From Streptomyces sp. NBC_01255 (GTDB taxonomy: Bacteria; Actinomycetota; Actinomycetes; Streptomycetales; Streptomycetaceae): DNA of 64,000 nt. The position numbers were made by a program, and so were the translations under genes. The notes under the pieces were generated by a model. That model had not been told where the DNA came from, ran no database searches, and was given only the letters and a program-made list of their open reading frames with translations. Below are positions 17,287 to 25,321 of this stretch, in pieces (positions within the stretch are counted from its first letter, which is position 1; every line of letters starts with the position of its first letter). Location: positions 4,650,001 through 4,714,000 of the forward strand of contig NZ_CP108474.1 of assembly GCF_036226445.1 (NCBI RefSeq), written 5' to 3'.

Positions 17287-18165
17287 GTGGCACGACCGCG
17301 TATGGGTGTGGCGGTACTGACGATGGGCTCGCGCCCCGACGAGCTGCGGGCCCTGCTCGACGCCGTGGCACGGCAGGACGAACCGGCCGCCCGGATCGTC
17401 GTGGTCGGCAACGGCACCGGCTCGCTCCCGGAGCTCCCCGAGGGCGTCACGGGGGTCGAACTTCCCGAGAACAGGGGAGTGTCGGGCGGCCGGAACGTCG
17501 CCATCGACACGCTGCGCGCGTGCGGCGACGTCGACGTGGTGGTGGACCTCGACGACGACGGCCTGCTGGTCGACACGGACGTCCTGCGCCGCCTGGCCGA
17601 CCTGTACGAGGCCGATCCGGCCCTCGGGATCGTCTCGTTCCGCATCGCCGACGAGACCGGCGAGACGCAGCGCCGCCACGTCCCCCGCCTCGGGGCGAAG
17701 GACCCGCTGCTCGGCGGCGAGGTGACGACGTTCCTCGGCGGCGGCCACGGCCTGTCGATGCCGATGCTCGACCAGATCGGCGACTGGCCGGAGGACTTCT
17801 TCTTCACCCACGAGGAGACCGACCTCGCGTGGCGGGCCCTCGACGCGGACTGGAAGGTCCTGTACGCGCCGGAGCTCCTGCTCCAGCACCCGAAGACCAG
17901 CCCCGCCCGGCACGCCGTCTACTACCGGATGACCGCCCGCAACCGCGTCTGGCTGGCCAAGCGCAACCTTCCCCTCCCGCTGGTCCCCGTCTACCTCGGC
18001 GTCTGGACCCTCCTGACCCTGGCCCGCACCCGCTCCCTCCCCGGCCTCGCGGCCTGGTTCGCCGGCTTCGCGGAAGGCATCCGCCGCCCCTGCGGCCCCC
18101 GCCGCCCCATGCGCTGGTCCACGGTGGGCCGCATGACCCGCCTGGGCCGCCCGCCGATCATCTAG
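17287..18165 (+). CDS. Family 2 glycosyltransferase
   Basis: Transfers a sugar from a nucleotide donor, probably onto a cell-surface or secondary-metabolite acceptor. 292 residues from a GTG with GGAG nine bases before. The GT-A fold is clear: 'VAVLTMGSRPDELRALLDAV' at the start, 'ENRGVSGGRNVAID' for donor binding, the metal-binding Asp cluster in 'VDVVVDLDDDGLLVD', and 'FFFTHEETDLAWRALDADW' for the acceptor-side acid. The C-terminal part carries a hydrophobic segment ('PLPLVPVYLGVWTLLTLA') that may associate with the membrane. The acceptor is unknown. Confidence 0.9.
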   Translation: MARPRMGVAVLTMGSRPDELRALLDAVARQDEPAARIVVVGNGTGSLPELPEGVTGVELPENRGVSGGRNVAIDTLRACGDVDVVVDLDDDGLLVDTDVLRRLADLYEADPALGIVSFRIADETGETQRRHVPRLGAKDPLLGGEVTTFLGGGHGLSMPMLDQIGDWPEDFFFTHEETDLAWRALDADWKVLYAPELLLQHPKTSPARHAVYYRMTARNRVWLAKRNLPLPLVPVYLGVWTLLTLARTRSLPGLAAWFAGFAEGIRRPCGPRRPMRWSTVGRMTRLGRPPII

Positions 18166-18296
18166 GGCCACCCCGAGCACGGCCCGGCGGGCCGCGAACA
18201 TGCGAAGGCTTCCGGCGAATGCTGCAATTGATGGAGGCCTCGGTCCGACCATGCCTTGCGCGGGCCAGCGGGCGGTGTGCAGGGATTGGAGTGGTC

Positions 18297-18743
18297 ATGA
18301 GCGACGAAATCGAGGACATGGGACCGGTCGACTACCTGGTCGTCGAGTTCCCGGGCAACCGCATGACGGGGGAGGGCTTCCCCCTGCTTCTCGACCTGGT
18401 GGACCGAGGCGTCATCCGCATCCTCGACCTCCTGTTCGTACGGAAGGACGACGACGGGAGTGTCGTCGGTCTCGAGCTGGCCGATCTGGACGGTGACGGC
18501 CGGCTCGACCTGTCCGTGTTCGAGGGAGTGTCGTCCGGACTCCTGGGCCAGGACGACATCGAAGAGGCCGGGATGGCGCTCGAACCCGGCAACGCGGCCG
18601 GAATCCTGGTCTACGAGAACCTCTGGGCCGCTCCCTTCGCCCGCGCCCTGCGGCGCGGCGGCGCGCAGCTCGTGGCGGGCGGACGGATCCCCGTGCAAGC
18701 CCTCCTGGCCTCGCTCGACGCCGCGGAGGCGACGGAGGACTGA
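18297..18743 (+). CDS. DUF6325 family protein
   Basis: 148 residues from the ATG at 18297 with GGAG six bases before. It opens with 'MGPVDYLVVEFPGNRMTGEG' and continues 'RGVIRILDLLFVRKDDDGSV', the conserved blocks of a small actinobacterial family without known activity, and ends in an alanine-rich helix. The family resembles DUF1269-like ferredoxin folds. The SHOCT-domain gene follows 33 bp downstream and the same gene pair recurs in many Streptomyces, so the two may act together, perhaps on membrane or stress functions. That link is inference. Confidence 0.75.
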   Translation: MSDEIEDMGPVDYLVVEFPGNRMTGEGFPLLLDLVDRGVIRILDLLFVRKDDDGSVVGLELADLDGDGRLDLSVFEGVSSGLLGQDDIEEAGMALEPGNAAGILVYENLWAAPFARALRRGGAQLVAGGRIPVQALLASLDAAEATED

Positions 18744-18776
18744 CGGATCGAGCCGACGGAAGCAAGGAGGAGCGAC

Positions 18777-19070
18777 ATGCCAGGACTGCTTCGAGGGGTG
18801 GCACGCACCGCCGTGGTGGCAGGGACGGCGACCGCGGTCTCCAACCGGGTCTCACGGCGCCAGGCGGGCCGCTGGGCCGGCCAGGAATCGGCGGCAGCCG
18901 AACAGCGCGCCCCGGCGCCTCCCCCTCCCCCGCCCCCGCCGCCGGCCGCACCGGCCGACGACATGAGCAGCAAGATCGCTCAGCTCAAGGAACTCGGACA
19001 GCTGAAGGAACAAGGCGTCCTCACCGAGGAGGAATTCGCGACCCAGAAGAGCCGGATCCTCGCCTCCTGA
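18777..19070 (+). CDS. SHOCT-domain protein
   Basis: 97 residues, with AAGGAGGAG directly before the ATG. A hydrophobic-basic N-terminus ('RTAVVAGTATAVSNRVSRRQ') is followed by a run of ten prolines at about 48-58 and a SHOCT domain at the end ('QLKELGQLKEQGVLTEEEFA'). SHOCT is a short helical oligomerisation motif found at the ends of bacterial membrane proteins. It probably forms a unit with the DUF6325 gene just upstream. Its function is not known. Confidence 0.85.
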   Translation: MPGLLRGVARTAVVAGTATAVSNRVSRRQAGRWAGQESAAAEQRAPAPPPPPPPPPAAPADDMSSKIAQLKELGQLKEQGVLTEEEFATQKSRILAS

Positions 19071-19084
19071 CCGCCGTACTCGAC

Positions 19085-19447
19085 TCAGTCCGAGGAGGCC
19101 GGCGGAGGGGCCGGCGGAGGGGATGATTCGGCGGCGCGGCGGTACTCGGCGTTGATCCGCTGGGCTTCCTCGAGCTGGTCTTCGAGGATGATGATGCGGC
19201 AGGCGGCCTCGATGGGGGTGCCCTGGTCGACCAGCTCCCGGGCGCGGGCGGCGATGCGCAGCTGGTAGCGGGAGTACCGGCGGTGGCCGCCGCCGGAGCG
19301 GAGCGGAGTGATGAGGCGCGCCTCACCGAGGGCGCGCAGGAATCCCTGGGTGGTACCGATCATCTCGGCGGCTCGGCCCATCGTGTAGGCGGGGTAGTCG
19401 TCGTCATCGAGACGGTCGAGACGGTCGGAGGAGTCGTCTGCTGTCAC
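19085..19447 (-). CDS. MerR family transcriptional regulator
   Basis: 120 residues from a GTG at 19447 (GAGAGGT upstream). Residues about 20-85 form the MerR winged helix: 'YTMGRAAEMIGTTQGFLRAL' and 'RSGGGHRRYSRYQLRIAARA', followed by a coiled-coil helix ('IILEDQLEEAQRINAEYRRA') and a Pro/Ser tail. There is no effector domain and no metal-binding Cys, so it is a short, ligand-free type. The gene is preceded at 27 bp by a perfect 32-bp palindrome. It lies downstream of the cold-shock gene group, separated from it by a strong terminator and 600 bp without a gene. Confidence 0.85.
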   Translation of the reverse strand: MTADDSSDRLDRLDDDDYPAYTMGRAAEMIGTTQGFLRALGEARLITPLRSGGGHRRYSRYQLRIAARARELVDQGTPIEAACRIIILEDQLEEAQRINAEYRRAAESSPPPAPPPASSD

Positions 19448-19473
19448 TTGCACCTCTCTGGTGAACGCGTTGA

Positions 19474-19505
19474 GGGGCCCTGGTGCCGTACGGCACCAGG
19501 GCCCC
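19474..19505. repeat. Perfect 32-bp palindrome upstream of the MerR-like gene
   Basis: The sequence reads the same on both strands across all 32 bases, centred on GTAC; one arm is GGGGCCCTGGTGCCGT. It lies 27 bp before the GTG of the MerR-like gene, in its likely leader. A symmetric site of this kind suits a dimeric regulator, but in RNA it would form a very stable hairpin that could stop transcription or block ribosomes. Confidence 0.85.
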
Positions 19506-20078
19506 GAAGGAACTACTACACCATCCGCCGGTCCTGATACTGCACCGGCCTTCTGTTTCCACCGACCCGACCGAGATGCTGTCGGGCACGCGGGGATCGC
19601 GGTTGCTTGACCGGAGACCACCTCACTATCGATGTCCTGCGGTACCCGGACTCAAGAGTTCCGCCCGGGCGATCCTGATGGCGCCTGGCTCCTCCGTTCT
19701 TCCCTCGGTGATCAACTGCATACCCAACGGGGGACTGCGTACTGCTGGAACTGCGTACTGCTCGCGGCGGCCCCTGATCACTGCGGGCCCCCCGGTCCGG
19801 CCGTCAGTCCCGTCGCCGTCCTGCAACAGCCCTGGCTTCGGAACTCCACCACCGCACCGTCCTGCCAACTACACCTGCGGGTACTGCTGCCCGGCAGTTC
19901 GTCTCTGCCAGGCCTTCTTGTCTCGCTGGGTTACGAGAGAAACCATAATCACGCCACTGCCCAATGTCTACTCTGGCCGGGATAGATTTTTGTTGTCCCT
20001 GAGGAGAGGTAAATCTTCCTGGCCGGTCCAGGATGTGGAGAGCCGCCGAATCGGCTCCCCTGCCGAAGCCGGTACGCG
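19506..20078. other. About 570 bp without a convincing gene
   Basis: No frame here has a credible start, ribosome binding site and codon usage together. The stretch has less G/C bias than its neighbours. It contains a direct repeat of ACTGCGTACTGCT at 19734-19746 and 19750-19762, two TGATCAC-like words around it, and an AT-rich point near 19985 (ATAGATTTTTGTTG). It may be the promoter and leader of the MerR-like gene on the minus strand or hold a small RNA; nothing more can be said. Confidence 0.5.
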
Positions 20079-20116
20079 GAAGGGCCCGACCAGCAAGCGT
20101 GCTGGTCGGGCCCTTC
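20079..20116 (-). terminator. Strong terminator after the small cold-shock operon genes
   Basis: Perfect 17-bp arms (GAAGGGCCCGACCAGCA and its complement) around a four-base loop AGCG, 37 bp past the stop of the 103-residue gene. Typical of Streptomyces terminators, which seldom have a T run. Confidence 0.9.
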
Positions 20117-20153
20117 TGGTTGTTCCGGTGGCGGCTCGCGCCGGTCCCGTCGG

Positions 20154-20465
20154 TCAGACGGCGACCGGGGTGCCGAGCAGCGCGGATGCCTGCTGTACCG
20201 GGGTGAGGCCGTGGGCGGTGGCGTCGGCGTCGGGAAGCCCGCGGCAGGTGAAGCCGAGCCGGGTCATGGCCCTCAGGACTTCGCCGGCGCTGAAGTCACG
20301 GCGGTCCTGGCGCGTGATGACCTGGCCGACCTGCTTCGCGGGGTAGGTGCGGCGGCCGATGATCACGGATTCGCCGGTGACCGGCTCGGGCTTGATGCCC
20401 TTCATCGAATCCAGGACGCCGCTCCTGGTCAGATCGAACGGGAACCGGGCGATGACACAACGCAT
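20154..20465 (-). CDS. Small conserved protein (SCO5918-like family)
   Basis: 103 residues. It opens 'MRCVIARFPFDLTRSGVLDS' and contains 'VTGESVIIGRRTYPAKQVGQ' and 'TRQDRRDFSAGEVLRAMTRL', phrases I recall from a Streptomyces family found beside a DEAD-box helicase and a cold-shock protein gene. It has no membrane span and no enzyme motif; the basic, short, possibly RNA-related character is only suggestive. It starts six bases after the CBS-domain gene and so is probably in one operon with it and the helicase. The strong hairpin after it ends the operon. Confidence 0.75.
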   Translation of the reverse strand: MRCVIARFPFDLTRSGVLDSMKGIKPEPVTGESVIIGRRTYPAKQVGQVITRQDRRDFSAGEVLRAMTRLGFTCRGLPDADATAHGLTPVQQASALLGTPVAV

Positions 20466-20471
20466 GGTGCC

Positions 20472-20816
20472 TCACAGGGAGAAGGGGGAGAAGGTGCTCC
20501 GACGGTGGCCTATCGGGGTGCGGGGTGAGGTGAACGGCCCGCGGTCGCCGGGGACGTCGCGCAGCCGGATGCGGTCCGTGTACGCGCTGCTGTCACGGAC
20601 GGCGGCGAGCTGGGCCCGGGTGACCAGTCGGGTACACAGACCGTCGTCGTCGCAGATGAGCAGATGCCCCGCGCGGGCACTGATCACGACGGACAGGGCC
20701 ACTTCCACGGTCATGTCGTCGCAGACCCGCGGTGCGGTCGTGTCCATGGCGTCGGTCACCGACCTGTCCGCGGGGGTGACGTTCGCCGAGCGGGGCTGCG
20801 TCTGGACCAGCGTCAA
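20472..20816 (-). CDS. Short CBS-domain-like protein of the cold-shock operon
   Basis: 114 residues from a TTG at 20814-20816, chosen because AGGAGG lies five bases before it; a longer reading from 20897 lacks a site. After a Ser/Thr/Arg-rich start, the part 'VTDAMDTTAPRVCDDMTVEV' to 'HLLICDDDGLCTRLVTRAQL' matches one CBS motif (nucleotide-sensing fold), which normally comes in pairs. The C-terminus is Arg/Ser-rich. It follows the helicase gene by about 120 bp and precedes the 103-residue gene by six. A role in cold or RNA-helicase regulation is inferred only from the operon. Confidence 0.7.
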   Translation of the reverse strand: MTLVQTQPRSANVTPADRSVTDAMDTTAPRVCDDMTVEVALSVVISARAGHLLICDDDGLCTRLVTRAQLAAVRDSSAYTDRIRLRDVPGDRGPFTSPRTPIGHRRSTFSPFSL

Positions 20817-20939
20817 AAGTGCCTCCTGCGGAGATGGTTCGGTTGCCTGTTCATGGCGTACGGACCGTCGGGCCGACGGTGGACTCCGCACGCCCACGTG
20901 CCGGACCGCCGCGCGCTCACGCGCCGGACCGCCACACGC

Positions 20940-22439
20940 TCACGCGCCGGACTGTCGCGCGGCGCGCCGGGCCGCCGAGGCGGCACTGCGGCGACCGCGG
21001 GACACCGGGGCGCGCTTACGCTGCTCGGTCGCCGGCGCGGTGATGGTGACCGGGACGCCGCTGGGGGTCCGGGCGCCGGTGATCCGGTGGAGTGCTTCCT
21101 CGCCGGAGCGGACCTGGGTGGTCTGGGGCACGATGCCGGCGTCGGCCATGAGGCGGGTCAGGCCGCGGCGCTGGTTGGAGGTGACCAGGGTGACGACGCT
21201 GCCGGACTCGCCCGCACGGGCGGTGCGGCCACCGCGGTGGAGGTAGTCCTTGTGGTCGGTCGGCGGGTCCACGTTGACGACGAGGTCGAGGTTGTCGACG
21301 TGGATGCCGCGGGCGGCGACGTTCGTGGCGACCAGGACGGTGACGTGTCCGGTCTTGAACCGGGCGAGGGTGCGGGTGCGCTGGGGCTGGGACTTGCCGC
21401 CGTGGAGTGCCGCGGCGCGGACTCCGCTGTCGAGGAGGTCCTGGGTGAGCCGGTCCACGGCGTGCTTGGTGTCCAGGAACATGATCACCCGGCCCTCGCG
21501 CGCCGCGATCTCCGTCGTCACCCGGTGCTTGTCGGTGCCGTGCACGTGCAGGAGGTGGTGCTCCATCGTGGTGACCGCTCCCTGGGAGGGGTCGACGGAG
21601 TGGACGACGGGGTCGGTGAGGTAGCGGCGGACCAGCAGGTCGACGTTGCGGTCCAGGGTGGCGGAGAACAGCATCCGCTGGCCTTCGGGGCGGACCTGGT
21701 CCAGGAGGGCGGTGACCTGGGGCATGAAGCCCATGTCGGCCATCTGGTCGGCCTCGTCGAGGACGGAGATCGCGACCTGGCTCAGCCCGCAGTCACCTCG
21801 GTCGATGAGGTCCTTGAGGCGGCCGGGGGTGGCGATGACGACTTCGGCGCCGCCGCGCAGGGCGCCGGCCTGGCGGCCGATGGACATGCCGCCGACCACG
21901 GTCGCCAGACGCAGCCTGACGGCGCGGGCGTACGGCGTGAGGGCGTCGGTCACCTGCTGGGCCAGCTCGCGGGTGGGGACGAGGACGAGGGCGAGCGGCC
22001 GACGCGGCTCGGCGCGCTGCCCGGCGGTGCGGGCCAGGAGGGCCAGGCCGAAGGCGAGGGTCTTGCCGGAGCCGGTCCGGCCGCGGCCCAGCACGTCACG
22101 GCCTGCGAGGGAGTTCGGCAGGGTCGCGCCCTGGATCGGGAACGGCACGGACACGCCCTGCGCGGTGAGGGCGGCCAGGAGCTCCCTGGGCATGTCGAGT
22201 TCGCCGAACGCCTCGACGGCGGGCAGCGAGGGGGTGATCGTCTTCGGGAGGGCGAACTCTCCCTGCACCACGGCGGGCCGGCGGCCACGGCCACCCGAGC
22301 GGCTCGGGTCTCCCGCACGGCTGGGGGCGGAGGAGCCGAAGCGACCGGCCCGAACCGGAGCGGCGGTGGAGCCGAAACCGGAGCCGCCGGTGCGTCGGCG
22401 ACTCTGGGAGGAGCGGCCATTCGTACGTGTGGGGTTCAT
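20940..22439 (-). CDS. DEAD-box RNA helicase (RhlE/CshA-like)
   Basis: Unwinds RNA with ATP, typically for ribosome assembly or mRNA decay in the cold. 499 residues. The Q-motif 'PFPIQGATLPNSLAGRDVLG' is near 100, then motif I 'GRGRTGSGKTLAF', Ia 'VLVPTRELAQQV', II 'LDEADQMADMGF', III 'LFSATLD', IV-VI 'VIMFLDTK', 'VLVATNVAARGIHVDN' and 'YLHRGGRTARAG'. The motif II reads DEAD. N- and C-terminal ends are Arg/Gly/Ser-rich, likely RNA-binding tails. AAGGAAGG precedes the start. The gene is 200 bp downstream of the cold-shock protein gene on the same strand, behind a hairpin that may allow partial read-through. Confidence 0.95.
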   Translation of the reverse strand: MNPTRTNGRSSQSRRRTGGSGFGSTAAPVRAGRFGSSAPSRAGDPSRSGGRGRRPAVVQGEFALPKTITPSLPAVEAFGELDMPRELLAALTAQGVSVPFPIQGATLPNSLAGRDVLGRGRTGSGKTLAFGLALLARTAGQRAEPRRPLALVLVPTRELAQQVTDALTPYARAVRLRLATVVGGMSIGRQAGALRGGAEVVIATPGRLKDLIDRGDCGLSQVAISVLDEADQMADMGFMPQVTALLDQVRPEGQRMLFSATLDRNVDLLVRRYLTDPVVHSVDPSQGAVTTMEHHLLHVHGTDKHRVTTEIAAREGRVIMFLDTKHAVDRLTQDLLDSGVRAAALHGGKSQPQRTRTLARFKTGHVTVLVATNVAARGIHVDNLDLVVNVDPPTDHKDYLHRGGRTARAGESGSVVTLVTSNQRRGLTRLMADAGIVPQTTQVRSGEEALHRITGARTPSGVPVTITAPATEQRKRAPVSRGRRSAASAARRAARQSGA

Positions 22440-22639
22440 TCAGAACCTTCCTTGATGCGGCACGTCATCAAGGAATTCCCGCAGCGGTGGAGCGGCGCGG
22501 GGAACCAAAAGAACGGGCCGAAGGGAATGCGAAAGCGAATCTCGCCCGCATGGAATATGTATCGGCGCCCCTGGAGGGCCCGTGGGCGGCGGTCATGGGC
22601 GGTCGTCCCGCAGATGAAACCGTCGCCGGAAATGCGTAT

Positions 22640-22677
22640 AGCTGGGGCCCGCACCCCGAGGGATGCGGGCCCCAGCT
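22640..22677 (-). terminator. Hairpin between the cold-shock protein gene and the helicase gene
   Basis: Perfect 14-bp arms (AGCTGGGGCCCGCA and its complement) with a ten-base loop, 20 bp after the csp stop. It would end the short csp mRNA, so the helicase group below probably has its own promoter in 22440-22640 or depends on read-through. Confidence 0.88.
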
Positions 22678-22695
22678 ACGAACTACGCGTCAGCT

Positions 22696-22899
22696 TCAGG
22701 CGGGAACGATGTTCTCGGCCGTCGGGCCCTTCTGGCCCTGCGCGATGTCGAAGGTGACCTTCTGGCCTTCCTGCAGCTCGCGGAAGCCCTGGGCGGCGAT
22801 GTTCGAGTAGTGGGCGAACACGTCGGGGCCGCCACCGTCCTGCTCGATGAAGCCGAAGCCCTTTTCCGCGTTGAACCACTTCACGGTGCCAGCAGCCAT
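22696..22899 (-). CDS. Cold-shock protein (CspA family)
   Basis: 67-residue single-stranded nucleic-acid binding protein, an RNA chaperone. It has RNP1 as 'KGFGFIEQD' and RNP2 as 'DVFAHYSNI', in the normal CspA frame ('[18 protein letters not shown]'), and the expected length. The start is preceded by AAAGGAGATATGAC, one of the best ribosome binding sites in the window, fitting a highly expressed protein. The leader upstream is long and less GC-rich, as in other csp genes, where it can control translation at low temperature. Located between tRNA-Pro and the helicase gene. Confidence 0.96.
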   Translation of the reverse strand: MAAGTVKWFNAEKGFGFIEQDGGGPDVFAHYSNIAAQGFRELQEGQKVTFDIAQGQKGPTAENIVPA

Positions 22900-23378
22900 G
22901 TCATATCTCCTTTGGGGCAGTACATCGGCGTCCGCACTTTACGGACGCCGTGTCGCCGCGATGATGCCCTGACCGGAAAATGACCGGAAATAAAAAGCGC
23001 TCTTATGTGGCGGAGAGCCACCTGGAGACGCTTGAAGTCTTTGGGTACCAAAACTGCAACTGATATCGACAGTAGCATGCCGCAGCGGCTTCTGCGTGGA
23101 GGAAAATCCCTCTCTGCGCGTTGTGGCAAAAACTCTCCCTGCGGGGCCCGGTAAAGTCTGTTCCCGCGGTCATAGATAGTGATTCACCCCGAGTGCAGCA
23201 TTTCGGAAGCCCGGGCCGCATCGACGGCGGTCAGCGGCTCGCAGGGGCGTGGACCACGGGGGTCGGTACGGGCAGCAGGCTCCGCTGCCGATCCGGCGCA
23301 ACCCGGAAGGGGATCGCCGAAGAGATCGCCGAGGCGCGGCGCTCCCCCGCACGGCTCCAGAGGAGCCCCGGAAACCAC
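22900..23378 (-). promoter_or_regulatory. Promoter and long leader region of the cold-shock gene
   Basis: About 480 bp without a gene, with an AT-richer core from 22970 to 23170 that stands out in this GC-rich sequence. The minus-strand transcript leading to csp would begin here. It contains an A-rich word pair (TTTCCGGTCA around 22975-22990, repeated as ACCGGAAA) and several short stems, but no known riboswitch. A cold-responsive 5' leader is likely by analogy to cspA; the transcription start is not determinable. Confidence 0.45.
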
Positions 23379-23416
23379 TCAGGGGCCCGACCCGCTTTCG
23401 CGGATCAGGCCCCTGA
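23379..23416 (-). terminator. Terminator after tRNA-Pro
   Basis: Nine-base perfect arms (TCAGGGGCC and complement) with further imperfect pairing inside, 17 bp past the 3' end of the tRNA on the minus strand. It separates the tRNA transcript from the cold-shock gene. Confidence 0.75.
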
Positions 23417-23432
23417 ACTGGTCTTACGGCTG

Positions 23433-23506
23433 TCGGGGTGGCGGGATTTGAACCCACGACCTCTTCGTCCCGAACGAAGCGCGCTGCCAAGCTGCGCTAC
23501 ACCCCG
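23433..23506 (-). tRNA. tRNA-Pro (CGG)
   Basis: 74 bases. Acceptor CGGGGTG pairs with CACCCCG plus discriminator A; D stem GCGC/GCGC; anticodon stem CTTCG/CGAAG around TTCGGGA, so the anticodon is CGG, reading proline CCG codons; T arm GTGGG-TTCAAAT-CCCGC. The CCA end is not encoded. It serves the most used Pro codon family in this GC-rich genome. tRNA genes are common integration sites, but no integrase or repeated 3' end was seen nearby. Confidence 0.97.
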
Positions 23507-23544
23507 ATGTCGCTGCTCTGTTCTTCACGTCGCGGCGACATCGC

Positions 23545-24291
23545 TTACTTTAGCCCACGCGCGCGCTCAGGCGAAATCCGGTTTTCGGAGAGCCGCACCG
23601 CAGGTCGGACGCGGTCGAGGCCGACGATCGCGAGGCCCAGGACGTAGAAGCCCGCGCCCAGCACGACCGCGTTGGTGAGGACGCCGGCGTAGCCGTGGAC
23701 GGTGACGTCGAGGAACGGGTACGTGTAGCGGGTGGGGGCGTCCGGGGAGATCAGTTCGCCGCGGATCAGGGCGAAGGCGAAGTAGACGGCCGGGGCCGCG
23801 AGCCACTGGGCGGCGTGGCGCAGGCGGAGGGCGCCGGGGAGGGTGAGGAGGAGGAAGTCGAGCACCGCGCCGATCGGGGTGACGGTGTGGAGCAGCTGGT
23901 TCGCGACGGCCTTCGCGCCGGTGAGGCGGGCGATCTCGGCGGCCTGGTTGAACTCGCTCGCCTCGTTGTCGAGGACCAGGTGGAAGACGAGGCCGACCAC
24001 CGAGATGCAGAGCAGGGCGCCGCCGGTCCAGAGCGCGGGGAGCGGCGGGCGGCGGTTCCAGGCGCGGACGGCGCCCCAGCCGAAGACCACGGCGACCAGG
24101 ATGTTCGACCAGATCGTGAAGAAGCTCAGGACGACGAGGACGTTCCCGTGGACGCACTCGATGACGAGTCCCGTCGCCGCGCACAGGGCGATCAGGCACC
24201 GGAACGCCGCCGCGGAGGGGCGCCGCTGGGCGGGGGGTACGACGGCGGAGGCCGGTATGGCCGACGTGCCGGCGGAGCGGGGCGTGAGCAT
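23545..24291 (-). CDS. Pr6Pr family integral membrane protein
   Basis: 248 residues from the ATG at 24291 (GGTGGGGGA before it). Six membrane segments cover residues 30-230: 'FRCLIALCAATGLVIECV', 'VLSFFTIWSNILVAVVFGW', 'WTGGALLCISVVGLVFHLVL', 'LLHTVTPIGAVLDFLLLTLP', 'APAVYFAFALIRGELI' and 'VVLGAGFYVLGLAIVGLDRV'. The 'FTIWSN' and 'LHTVTPIG' motifs mark the FAR-17a/AIG1-like Pr6Pr family, whose function in bacteria is unknown. It follows the metallophosphoesterase gene by 17 bp on the same strand and may share its transcript. Confidence 0.85.
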   Translation of the reverse strand: MLTPRSAGTSAIPASAVVPPAQRRPSAAAFRCLIALCAATGLVIECVHGNVLVVLSFFTIWSNILVAVVFGWGAVRAWNRRPPLPALWTGGALLCISVVGLVFHLVLDNEASEFNQAAEIARLTGAKAVANQLLHTVTPIGAVLDFLLLTLPGALRLRHAAQWLAAPAVYFAFALIRGELISPDAPTRYTYPFLDVTVHGYAGVLTNAVVLGAGFYVLGLAIVGLDRVRPAVRLSENRISPERARGLK

Positions 24292-24308
24292 TCCCCCACC
24301 GTAGGTGG

Positions 24309-25247
24309 TTACGCGCGCGCCGTCAGCGTGAGCAGGGTGACCTCGGGCGGGCAGGCGAAGCGGACCGGGGTGAAGCGGTTGGTGCCGCAGCCCGCCGAGA
24401 CGTGCAGGTAGGAGGTGTGGTCGGCGACCGTGTGCGTGGAGAGCCCCTTCACGCGGTCCGTGTCCAGGTCGCAGTTGGTGACGAGCGCCCCGTAGAAGGG
24501 GATGCACAGCTGGCCGCCGTGGGTGTGCCCGGCGAGGATCAGCTCGTACCCGTCCGCCGTGAACGCGTCGAGCGAGCGCAGGTACGGGGCGTGGACGACG
24601 CCCACGGTGAAGTCGGCCGAGGCGTCGGGGCCGCCGGCCACCCGCTCGTACCGGTCGCGCTTGATGTGCGGGTCGTCGAGGCCGGTGAAGGCCAGTTCGG
24701 CCTCGGGCAGCTTGAGCGTGCCGCGGGTGTTGGTGAGGTTCACCCAGCCCGCCGCGTCGAAGGCGTCCCGCATGCCCTCCCACGGGTTGTGGACCGCGCC
24801 GACCACGGGCTTGTTGCCGTTGAGACCGTGGCGGCCCTGGGCCTTCTCCATCAGGTAGCGGGCGGGGTTGCGCAGCTTCGGCCCGTAGTAGTCGTTGGAG
24901 CCGAAGACGTACACGCCCGGGAACTCCATCAGCGGGCCGAGCGCGTCCAGGACCTCGGGTACGGCGTCGGGGTCGGAGAGGTTGTCGCCGGTGTTGACGA
25001 CGAAGTCCGGGCGGAGCCCCGCGAGCGACTGGAGCCAGGCCCGCTTCTTGCGCTGGCCGCTGACCATGTGGATGTCGGAGACCTGAAGGACCCGCAGGTC
25101 GCGCATGCCGCGCGGGAGTACGGGCACGGTCACCCGGCGGAGCCGGAAGGAGCGGGCCTCGAAGCCGGCCGCGTAGACGATTCCGGCCGCGGCCGTCGCC
25201 GTGAGACCTGCCGTGACCTTCAGGGGGATCCCGTACCGTGCGCGCAT
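24309..25247 (-). CDS. Calcineurin-like metallophosphoesterase, membrane-anchored
   Basis: 312 residues from the ATG at 25247. A signal-anchor ('PLKVTAGLTATAAAGIVYAA') precedes the catalytic domain, so it acts outside the membrane. The five metal-binding blocks are visible: 'VSDIHMV', 'VVNTGDNLSD', 'VFGSNDYYG' (GNHD replaced by GSND), 'GVVHAPYLRSL' and 'ILAGHTHGGQLCIP'. The third block lacks the usual NH pair, which is a known variation in this YkuE-like subgroup. It is the equivalent by position of mycobacterial Rv3683, next to the PBP gene. Substrate unknown; phospholipid or UDP-lipid is typical. Confidence 0.9.
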   Translation of the reverse strand: MRARYGIPLKVTAGLTATAAAGIVYAAGFEARSFRLRRVTVPVLPRGMRDLRVLQVSDIHMVSGQRKKRAWLQSLAGLRPDFVVNTGDNLSDPDAVPEVLDALGPLMEFPGVYVFGSNDYYGPKLRNPARYLMEKAQGRHGLNGNKPVVGAVHNPWEGMRDAFDAAGWVNLTNTRGTLKLPEAELAFTGLDDPHIKRDRYERVAGGPDASADFTVGVVHAPYLRSLDAFTADGYELILAGHTHGGQLCIPFYGALVTNCDLDTDRVKGLSTHTVADHTSYLHVSAGCGTNRFTPVRFACPPEVTLLTLTARA

Positions 25248-25321
25248 CGCACCATCGTCGCAGACCCGGCGGGCGGAAATGTGCGGGCGGGTGGGGTGGG
25301 GCACCTGCCACACTTGACCCC

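Noticed and set aside
23433..23506. Integrated element at tRNA-Pro
   Set aside because: No integrase and no second copy of the tRNA 3' end was found by eye on either side; the neighbouring cold-shock genes have normal codon use.
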